From contig CM082584.2 of assembly GCA_040954595.2 (NCBI GenBank), positions 12,090,001 to 12,154,000 on the forward strand: a stretch of 64,000 bases of DNA, in the 5' to 3' direction. Source of the stretch: Balanoglossus misakiensis (Eukaryota; Hemichordata). The notes below the pieces were generated by a model. It did not search any database, was not told the DNA's origin, and saw only the letters and a program-made list of their open reading frames with translations. Positions 37,023 through 47,100 of this stretch are shown here, piece by piece. A program made the position numbers and the translations under genes. The number at the start of each line of letters is the position of its first letter. Positions within the stretch are counted from its first letter, which is position 1.

Positions 37023-38094
37023 TCACCAATAGTCTGGTAACTTATAAAATGTTTCATTGTTCTCAGTTATATGCACTAGCCTGGCTCCAAAGAAGTCCAT
37101 GATGTATTCAGATCCATCAGCTGGCCCAACAACCTGAAATGGTAAAAGTGTTTTTGCATGTACTATAATATATAAAAATATATAAACTCAATCATGACTG
37201 AATATCACATGGTGAAGTGTGGAGAGCTTACCTGCGATGCAATCAATATTATATCAATAAGCTGTCCAAGGAAAAAGAATCCTAATGTTGATAATTTTAG
37301 AAGACCAATGGCTGGATAGCCCAGGTAGAATCTGTCGACACCAAACATTCCCAGGAATATGGATAACAGTACAGAAATCTCATAATGTACACCATTGCTG
37401 TAAAGATACAAGAGAAAGGTATGCTCATTCAGGTCATCACCTTAAAAGTCTTCACCTTCTTAAGGTCATGACCTAAACAGAAGCCATGTTATTAATTGTC
37501 TGCCTACTTACGTGTACCGGCAAGATACTTGCTTCTGGAAACCAACCTGTGTACCATTGAATGTGCGTTGATCACAGGTTATGTTTGGAGCTGGATAACA
37601 GTTGACTGAAGTGAAAAGGAAATGAGCAAAAAGATCAGCCAAGATGAATGTACACCTGTACAATTTCGGATTACAGTGCACAGTTGAACTGTCACATTGA
37701 ACGATAATTAACCATTGAAAGGTAAAAATATGGGCTCTGAATTTGATTCGTCAAACAAGTGAGAAATGCTCACCCAAGACCGTGCCTTCACTTGTACAAC
37801 CAATGGCAGACTGTGTTTTGGCATCTATGTCTGGCTGATCACAACAGTATGTATGCAATGTTAAAGAAAATTACTATGTTGTAGTTGTACATATCATGTA
37901 ATGAACATAAAAACAGCACTGCACTAGTCTTGTGCTTTGAAAACAAATCAGACAAAAGGATATTGTCCCATAAGGAGGTCTTCGCACTCAAGGTTAAATT
38001 CTTGTGACGATCGCACAAAGTTTTCCAACAGAAAACACAAAATCGAGAGAAATACGAGGATCCAGCGATCACTGACCAACCCGGAAGTAGCCAT
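37023..38094 (-). CDS. TM2D1: TM2D1, TM2 domain-containing protein 1 (5 exons, 192 aa)
   Basis: Exons in transcript order: 38094-37964, 37850-37774, 37605-37512, 37397-37232, 37133-37023; all phases agree. A signal peptide (RWILVFLSILCFLL) is followed by the cysteine-rich lumenal part typical of the family: CEDLLMGQY, CDQPDIDAKTQSA, NCYPAPNITC, then the TM2 domain with two helices joined by the conserved DRF loop (GVDRFYLGYPAIG). The C-terminus VVGPADGSEYIMDFFG closely follows human TM2D1 (VVGPSDGSSYIIDYYG). Human TM2D1 is 207 aa. TM2D proteins (Drosophila amaretto/biscotti/almondex set) are linked to Notch signalling and phagocytosis; TM2D1 was also reported to bind amyloid beta. Intron 1 is of the minor AT-AC class. 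The gene is head to head with the PATJ/MPDZ gene. Confidence 0.96.
37851..37963 (-). other. U12-type AT-AC intron of TM2D1 (113 bp)
   Basis: On the minus strand the intron starts ATATCCTTTT, the strict U12 AT-AC donor, has a branch-like TTCTTTAAC, and ends GCATAC about 10 bases later. No GT-AG choice joins the exons in frame; the AT-AC junction gives MGQ|Y CCDQPD with perfect phase, aligned to human GQYICKDP. The motif and phase are both seen directly. Confidence 0.9.
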
Positions 38095-38496
38095 GTTGAC
38101 AATTTGAACCTCTGTTTGAGTACTCCTATTATCTTTCAATAGCCATCCTCAAAAGAAAATAGTCCCACTGCCAAATATACCGATATGCGCAAAAACGACG
38201 GTATAATTTTATGATTTTTTTAGATTAAGATAACATATGATAAAACATTTAATAGAACATTATTGTGACAAAGAGAGACTATTTTTTAATCAAACAGCGG
38301 ATGAATTTAATCTGTAAATTCTCTGAAGGATTCCCCCTTGGTCGCCATTTGCAAATTGATTATGCATGAGTTTCTCAGCTGTGTGGGGCGAAAGGTGTGA
38401 ACGAGTGACATTCCAGTTTTCCTGCGATAATTACTCTGCTCGTGTGGTGGTGGTGTACTTATTGATTTCTCATTGGTCTTTGTCATTGAAACAAAG
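38095..38496. promoter_or_regulatory. bidirectional promoter of TM2D1 and the PATJ/MPDZ gene
   Basis: The TM2D1 ATG (38094, minus strand) and a clean donor AACAAAG|GTAAGG at 38496 on the plus strand bracket about 400 bp. That donor probably ends a noncoding first exon of the PATJ/MPDZ gene, whose ATG is at 41192. No TATA box was seen. The exon start is not defined. Confidence 0.5.
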
Positions 38497-39299
38497 GTAA
38501 GGTTATTACGAAAAATGTGTTAATGATAATGTTTACTTCCAAAGTTCCAATGGGTGTGCACGACAATATTTGTGCCATGTTGTGTCAATTTGTAAACCTG
38601 GATGGTATGCGTGGAATTTTACACCTATATAGAGTGACGAACTCGTAGTTAACTTCATAAATGACGCAATAATTCCGTATTTTGGGATTTTAAAGCGTTT
38701 TCAGTGTCAAATTCACCAAGTTTTGCGTCAAAAAGAATTAAATTGTAACGTTGTAGCCAGTTATTGTACCACTACATGCTACATACACAAGTCCCATGTT
38801 CATATCATGTGCATTGTTATGTTAATTAAAGAGTGTGATGAACAGTGTGAACTTTATGGTGGAACACTACATAATATGTGGCCACATGGAACATTTTATG
38901 ATTTCATCATTAGTCAGAAGAAGGTGGCGCTCAACTTTACAGAATGACTCAATGGAACATTGTTTTGAAACCAACCACCCATTATTTCAGATCCTGCCCC
39001 ACCCCTCTTTTGTCACTGGCCAATATGGCATAGCCCAAATTGTTGGTATGGTAACATATCTGCTTCAGTGGGGCTGGATTGTTTCATTTTGTTAAAGGGG
39101 CGTACTTCATGCACAACTGACCTTTTGTTTCCCAAATTAAAATTTCCCACACAGACAAAAGGTTAAATTTTATATGTATAGAATTAGAAATGCCCACGTC
39201 AACAAATATATATGCCTTAAAATTTTAAAACATCAAGACGTCAAACTATAGTACATACATGCTTGAATATCATTCTTTTTTTCAGGAAAAAATCAACTT
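38497..39299 (+). other. probable 5' UTR intron of the PATJ/MPDZ gene
   Basis: No coding exon was recognised. Two short frames at 38723-39095 overlap out of phase and have no supporting splice sites. The stretch ends at the TTAA flanking the fold-back element. Confidence 0.5.
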
Positions 39300-39303
39300 T
39301 TAA

Positions 39304-41129
39304 AGTGAACCGACACCTTCCTTGTAGAGAGATTCTAATAAAATCTTTGTGAAAAACATGAGTGATTTGCGTCGTTTTTATTCACTTTCACTTATCGCGC
39401 AGCAGCGTAGCGTCGATCTCGATATGCAGTGTGACGTCACCAACTACGCACCAGTAGCAGACGCCACCGTGCGCACGCTAACGTACACAGACAGTTGACA
39501 TGGCTGGCTCCCTCGCAAGTGGGAGCAAAAACAGAGTTGGCAAAAACACGGTGAAAGGTTTTATAAGAGTTCCCGACCCTTCGGTGGACAGTCAAAATGC
39601 AAATCGACCTGAAAAATGGGTGTCAAACATTGGCATATTATTTCGGTGCTTATTGCTGAGACAGATGATACTTTTGCTTCGGAAATGTTCGTGTTCAACT
39701 AGGCCCTATATCGTGAAGCATATTGCAAAAAAAAAAAAAAACTACACAGCAAAAATTGTCGAAACAGCCGGGGCTCCTGATTTCCTTTGATCACCATATG
39801 ACGAAACCGAATTTTTGGCACTGTAAATCAAAACTCTGATCGGAAGAAAGTAGTGTGGCGGAAATAGGCCTACTAGTGAACACTGTTTTTGTCGCGTACC
39901 CAAGCTGTGAATGCATCGCAAAACCATTTCCAAAGACAAAAACGACCACCTCTACCATCTGGAAGCACCACAGATGTACTCGAAACATGACAATCGGAGT
40001 TTCTGCCTCCCTTTGATCAACAAAGCCGCATCTTTTCACAGCTGTTGATCAACGTAAAGGATGGTAGACACGTATGGTAGACATTTTCGCGAGAGTGACA
40101 ATAGGCTTACTTTCTATTCTTTTGGGAAATCACGAGGGTCCCTATTATGACATGGGTGACTAAATGTCAAAAATTATCGCATGGCTTCGTGATATGTCAT
40201 TCAAGTCTTTATCTAACTGCCTTGTCAAGACATCTATTTCATGGCAGCACCGGCATTCCTTGACAGTAGAAATAACTTCGCATTTACCGCAGCGCAGCTA
40301 CACCATGAGCATGAGCGTGATGAAAGACGAAGCCGATCACTCTTCTCGGTCATCTTTGCTGTCTACACTTGCCTCTGTACTATTGGAATCAGTTTCACTT
40401 GAGTCGCCTACCATCTCATCGCTGCTGTATTCGGGTTCGTACAAAAATCCGACGATATCTTCGTTTGAAAACTCAATATCGCGTGGTCGTTTTTGTCTTT
40501 GGAAATGGTTTTGCGATGCATTCACAGCTTGGGTACGCGACAAAAACAGTGTTCACTAGTAGGCCTATTTCCGCCACACTACTTTCTTCCGATCAGAGTT
40601 TTGATTTACAGTGCCAAAAATTCGGTTTCGTCATATGGTGATCAAAGGAAATCAGGAGCCCCGGCTGTTTCGACAATTTTTGCTGTGTAGTTTTTTTTTT
40701 TTTTTTGCAATATGCTTCACGATATAGGGCCTAGTTGAACACGAACATTTCCGAAGCAAAAGTATCATCTGTCTCAGCAATAAGCACCGAAATAATATGC
40801 CAATGTTTGACACCCATTTTTCAGGTCGATTTGCATTTTGACTGTCCACCGAAGGGTCGGGAACTCTTATAAAACCTTTCACCGTGTTTTTGCCAACTCT
40901 GTTTTTGCTCCCACTTGCGAGGGAGCCAGCCATGTCAACTGTCTGTGTACGTTAGCGTGCGCACGGTGGCGTCTGCTACTGGTGCGTAGTTGGTGACGTC
41001 ACACTGCATATCGAGATCGACGCTACGCTGCTGCGCGATAAGTGAAAGTGAATAAAAACGACGCAAATCACTCATGTTTTTCACAAAGATTTTATTAGAA
41101 TCTCTCTACAAGGAAGGTGTCGGTTCACT
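39304..41129. mobile_element. 1826 bp fold-back element with near-identical ~646 bp arms on a TTAA target
   Basis: The left arm 39304-39949 and right arm 40483-41129 are reverse complements. The one difference I noticed is a poly-A/T run (15 versus 16). The outermost sequence is AGTGAACCGACACCTTCC, and TTAA lies directly outside both ends (39300-39303, 41130-41133), as for piggyBac-type insertion. The arms carry a CpG-rich promoter-like block with TGACGTCAC, then an ATG-led frame MAGSLASGSKNR (39500 on +, 40933 on -). The 533 bp spacer carries the decayed gene tail listed separately. No transposase was seen. It sits about 60 bp upstream of the PATJ/MPDZ start codon. Near-identity of the arms points to a recent origin or gene conversion. 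Confidence 0.9.
40161..40543 (-). pseudogene. decayed P2X7 C-terminal (ballast)-like cysteine-rich fragment in the fold-back element
   Basis: An open stretch on the minus strand (40543 to 40337) ends in an acidic region: FLYEPEYSSDEMVGDSSETD and more Ser/Asp, then TGA. Just past it, WCSC (40305-40294) and, in another frame, GKCEVISTVKECRCCHEIDV (within 40300-40161) together fit the WCxCGxCxxMxTxxECxCCxEI pattern that I recall for the zinc-binding C-terminal domain of P2X7 and its many stand-alone invertebrate relatives. The in-frame stop and frameshift mean it is broken here, unless spliced. The upstream part of the same frame lies in the inverted arm, so the arm is the gene's 5' half duplicated in reverse. 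Confidence 0.6.
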
Positions 41130-41191
41130 TTAAGAACAGAAAACTAAAGTAATTATTTATTGGATTTTGTGAAGACCCAAACTTGACCATC

Positions 41192-44100
41192 ATGTCTGTT
41201 TCAGCAGGTGAGTATAAACAATGCACATGACTGTGATGTTATAATGTAGTCTAAATGTTTTGTTAAAAAAATAGAAAAGTGGTGTCAAACTTGCTTTAAA
41301 GGGGAAGTTCAGTGAAGCTGATTTTTAAAGGTGCTTGTTTTTGGTTCACTTAGTCAGGAAATATTTTTGCCATGTATAAGTCACACAATTTCTATTTGCA
41401 AAGATGGAAAAATAGAATTTTGCAGAAATTGTAGGACTTTTTCAACTTGCTGTATTTTGAATCATAGGTCCTGAAAAGTGAAAGATGAAAAAAAAATCAC
41501 TTAATAATGTTAATTATCATATGCCTTTTGTGGGTTTCCATAGATACGGAGGAAGCGGTTGCTATCATGGAGAGGCTTCAGGCCAAGATGGCTCAGTCTG
41601 GAAACAAGGCGCAGGAAGACGAGCTGGCCGCAATGATCTGTATGCTGGACAGCAACCTCTTCAAGCAACTCCTCAACATCCAGGTGTCTATGCATGAACT
41701 CAAGGAGGAGGTGGAGAGTAAACGGTGTCAAGATCCGTCCGAGTTCCAACTGGATGCTGAGGGCAACTTGGTGCTGGCACCGGCGGTGGAGGAACGCCGT
41801 CACTACCCCAAGAAGCGCACTGCGGAGCAAAGGGAGGCAGAGATGAACAAGTACGCCGTGGCCAACGCTGCCTTCGACTGGGATGACACGGAAGAGCAGC
41901 ATTCCGGGTACCTGGACAGAGAACCGGAGACGACTGAGGCTGTCGTGGAGAATGACGCCGTGGTGGAGAATGGATCAGACCTGGCGAAATACGGCGCTCC
42001 GTTTCAACATGATGTTGCCATGGCAGCCCAGGGTAGAGAAGTGCATGTGATACAGCTGTACAAGCCAGAAGGAGGTGGGCTTGGTTTCAGTGTTGTCGGC
42101 CTGAAAAGTGAGAATAGGGGAGAGCTTGGAATATTTGTACAAGATATACAGCCAAATGGAGTTGCTGCACAGTAAGTCATCTTCATTGTCTCATCAGTTG
42201 AATATATACCCCAAGTATAGATATAATTCTGCTAGTGTTACTGGAAATGTTTTTATATCGTAATTGTATTAAAACATGCATTTTTGTCATCTTTAGTTTA
42301 TTGATACGAGTTTTCAAATTGTTACTGTTGTATGGATAAGTATATGAAATACATTTCCAGCCTTCTAGTGACTTATTCTGGAGTTACTTTTATCTTTTCC
42401 AGTGATGGCCGACTAGCGGAAAGTGACCAGATTCTGGCAATAGATGGCCAGTTACTAGATTCCAGCATTTCCCATCAACTTGCCATTGCAATCCTTCAGC
42501 AGGCTCAGGGCTTGGTGGAGATGGTCGTAGCCAGGGGTGGTATACCCAGCGTTACTCCAGTCCTGCAGGGATCTCCGTCACTGGATAGAACACCGTCAGC
42601 TGTAAGCTCTGTGTCACAACAGTCTGGCAGGGCATCTGCGGTATGTAACATTACGCTGAACAAAAAAAATATTTGGTTCAGATAACCTCCACAGTTTCTA
42701 CCTGTTGATGCATCTCATTTTAGAGAAGTTTTTTTCTGCACATATTTATGCTTGTCTTCTGTTTTAACCTCGTAGTCACCAGAACCTCCAACTCTTAAGT
42801 GGGAACAAGTTGAGACTGTCACACTTCATAATGATGGAACAGGCCTTGGATTCGGCATTGTTGGTGGTAGAAGCACTGGTGTAGTGGTCAAGACAATTTT
42901 ACCTGGAGGGGTTGCTGACAGGGTAAGATGGAGAAGTTTTTTGGCCGCCTGAATAGCATTTTACTCAATTTTACTTGAGAGATACAAATGTATGTAACCC
43001 GTTCGTGGCACCTATTCTCACAGGATGGCCATTTAAAGAGTGGAGATCACATCTTGAAGATCAGCGACACCAGCCTGGCCGGTATGAACAGCGAACAGGT
43101 TGCCTCAGTGCTGCGTCAATCCGGCACCACTGTGACACTGACCATTGCCAGGAACCCCATCTATGAACAGCAGCATGTAGTGCAGCCGCAGATTGCGCCA
43201 ACCATCAACGCTGCGACAGAACCGGAACCTGAAGTGGAGGAGGAGACTGAGCAGGAGATGGAGCCAACGCTACAACTGGTAGATATTGATTATATTACCA
43301 TCACAAATAAAGTCAAGCCCATTATTTGAGCAGTATTTAGTCAGTTCTTCCTATCATCATGTAGCATGTTTGGAATGCACCATGGGTGTAAGATTTCAGA
43401 CAATTTCTTTTGTCTCTACAGGCTGGTGATTCAGAAACTGAAGTGTTTGAAGTAGAACTAGTGAAAGACTCCATGGGTCTTGGCATCACCATTGCTGGTT
43501 ACGTAGGAGCAGGTATCGGTGGCAATGGTAAGGAAGACTTGAGTTTTTGTTTTCTAAAACTTTTCTCAGAAATTTGAGTATTACTTTCTTCAAGAACACC
43601 GTTCAAAAACTGATGAGCTGATTCAATGTTGTGCCAATAAAGCTGTAGAGCAAAATTTTCTTCTTGCATGAAGATATCCTACCGCACCCACGCCCTTCAT
43701 ACAGAATGATGTACAACTTACATGTAGAAAGAAAGCATTGAATGATCTTTAAACAATGAATAACTATATACATTTTGTTTGACTGTTTTTCAGAGGATGT
43801 ATCTGGCATCTTTGTGAAGAGTGTGGCCACGGGAAGCACAGCTGAGAGAGATGGTAGAATTCAAGTTGGCGATCAGATCATTGAGGTACAGAAACAAGCC
43901 ACAAGTTACTGGTGTAGTGTAGTGATGTAGTGGTAACTTTGCATGCAAACAGCAGTAATGACAAACGGTGATGCTGTAAAAATTGTATCTGTATTGATGA
44001 TTATTGTTGATTGTACAATATAGGAGCAATGTAGGAGTTACAACATCATGGTTTTCAACTTTTGTTAGGTTGATGGCAAGAGCTTGCAGGGTTTCAGTAA

Positions 44101-47100
44101 CAAGGAGGCAGTGGATGTGTTGAGACATACAGGCACAGTGGTGAGAATGAAACTGAGGTCTGGGGGTAGTACTGTAGAAGAGCCACAACCACAGCCACCA
44201 CCTCCCCCACAGTACGGTGAGTAGTGTACATCATGAAAAGTGAAATTTGATTCAAAGAAATCCTGGAAAAGTGATTTTTGTCCACCTTTACTTGATAAAA
44301 TGTTGATCACCATCAGAAAAGAGACAATCTTAGCACAAGTTCTCGGAAAATTGCATTTTTTTATTTCAAAAACCTGTTTGAATCACTTAAAGGATTCCCT
44401 GTAAGTCCTAGTATTTTAATGACATTGAATGTGCAATTTTCCACTCTGAGTGCTTTTTTGCTTTTCCCGCTCAGAGATGCCAGGCCCACCAGCAGCGTAT
44501 TTACTGGCAGGTGGTGATGATGAGTTTGGAGAATCTCAAGTCAAACCACCTGCTTATCCACCTCCTGATGGCTCACTCGAACCGAAATACGTAAATACAA
44601 ATTACCCAGGAGAACTACAACAACCGTCATTCAAGCAGCCAATGCCGGTGGATGTTATTCCGGTGGCGTACATGCAGGATGATTACAGTAAGTGGGAGTT
44701 TGGAAGTAATCGGCTTTGGCAAGTTAGTGTGCATGTGAAAGAATACAGATAGTGTATTGTCAGGCCATAAGTACATGTAAGTGTCCATTTTTATCCTTCC
44801 AAAATTAATTCATAAAATCATTGGTTTATACATACACATGTTAACATTGATATTTATTTTGTTTCAGTTGGTGAACTGTCTGCAGAAGCAGAGGCAGGCA
44901 TCATTGCTTACTGGCAGAGTATACTTGGACCAGATTCTATAGTAGTGGTAAGTATTTGATTAAGAAATTACAGGATAGAGCAATCTACAAATGGTAAAAT
45001 ACCGGAAGAATCATTTCTGAGAACTGTCATCCTTCTGTTTTCCTCCACAGGTTGCTCAGATTTCCAAGTTCCGTGAAGGTGGCGGTCTTGGAATAAGTTT
45101 AGAAGGAACGGTCGATATTGAAAATGGTGAAGAAGTTCGGCCACATCACTACGTGCGGTCCATATTGCCCGATGGACCTGTCGGTCAGAATGGGAGATTA
45201 GAGAGTGGAGATGAACTCTTGGAGGTAATTATTGCATATTTGTAGGTTTTATTTAGGTGAATGAGTTGATCAGAAGATTGTTTATGGATTGTTTTTTATC
45301 ACAGTTTTTTGTGATATGGGGACTTAAAAATGTGTTCAGTATAGACAGGGTTCTATATTAGAGATTAAGGATGTACGTTCAGTAAAATTGAAAGTATTGT
45401 CATTTTTTTTATTTGTGGATTTTTGGATTCTCCTTTGTATGTATAATGAAAATCCGTAATAAAATATAGGGGTCACCGCGCTTGTTTTTGAAATACAGAG
45501 CCTTGAATTTAGTCGATAATAGAAGAAAACTGCTGACTCAGCATTTTTCACCAATGGTTTGTCTATGGGCAAAATTTTTGACGCAATTTATCTCAAAATA
45601 GAGCGCGGTGACCCCTATATTTTATTTGACCAATGAATTTATATTTGCTGGACTGAGCTATGTGTAAAATTTTGTGAAAATGACAATAGTAGAAGTTTGT
45701 TTTCTAGCAATTTTCAATGTAATCCTATGGGAAAAAGACCGGGCGCGCACTGTTTCCGGTTTATGTTCTGCGCGTACATCCTTAAACAGGTTTCTCTGCA
45801 CATGTATTCACTACTTGCATGCATGATTCCTACACCAGGTGAACGGCACTCAGCTGCTTGGACTAAACCACGTTGATGTCATCAGCATTCTGAAGGAGCT
45901 GCCGATGCACGTGCGCATCGTGGTTGCCCGGCACCCTCATCCGGTGTTCTCGGAGGCCACAGAACCAGAAGTCAAAGCTGCGCCGTCACCGCTCTCGCCG
46001 CAGCTGACGACCAGCGAGCCCAACCTGATGGCTGCTCAAGTGGCTGGGGAAGGGATGATGAAAGCGCAGTCCGAGTTGTCCTTGCCAGTGACAGAAGTCA
46101 AACCAGCAAGGACCCTGGATTCATCAGCAGGCCTGGCTATGTGGAGCGATGAAGCCACTGAGATCGTACTCATCAAAGGAGACAGAGGTTTAGGCTTTAG
46201 TATTCTAGATTACCAGGTGAGTAACCCACTGAGACTGGTTAGAGAGATAGGACTTGTGTTTGGACTTTGAAAGCTGTGGTATGGTGCAGTGTAAAGGGGT
46301 TAATTTTCACTGATAGATAGGATGTATGATTGCAAGAGAAGTATGACCTTTGACGGCTCAGATAAGATAAACTCAAAGCTCTGAATGTCATTCCTCTGTT
46401 TCCATAGGACCCTATGAACCCAGAGGAAACGGTCATCGTCATCAGAAGCCTTGTAGCAGGTGGTGTGGCTGATCAGGACAGTCGTCTGATCCCCGGCGAC
46501 AGACTGGTCTATGTCAACGACACTGAACTTGAAAACTGCAGCTTGGAGAGAGCTGTGCAGGCTCTGAAAGGCGCTCCGAAGGGCCCTGTGAGGATCGGTG
46601 TCACAAAACCGTTGCCAATTCCGGATTCGGCTGAAATGGAAAAGGTATAGTGCATATCATGGAAATATTTCTTCATAGTGATCAGGTTTTCACGAGTCTA
46701 TCTCAATCCAGTTGTCAATGAAGGGTTACAAAACTCATACTTCAATCCCTTCCAGGATGTATGGAACATTACTGCATCACAAGGGTTTTGTTTGACCCTA
46801 GCAGATTTGTCATTTTATGTATTGATGTATACTTGTCAGAAATTGTGTTTGTTGTAGGAAATTTCACTTTTCTCTTCCCTTTTCATTTCTCAGATACCAT
46901 CGCCAGTGAAAGAGCAGCATATTGAACAAGCACTACCTACCCACGAGATTGAACTGACAGATGAAGAGAGAGACTCAGAATCAGAGGAAACAATGGAGGT
47001 AGAGGCAGTCACGAGAGGTGCCTTTACCGTTGTTGCCAGCGGCGACCAGCCAGCACAGTCGTCTGCAGCGCTGGATGAACAACGGAGAATAGAAGAAATA

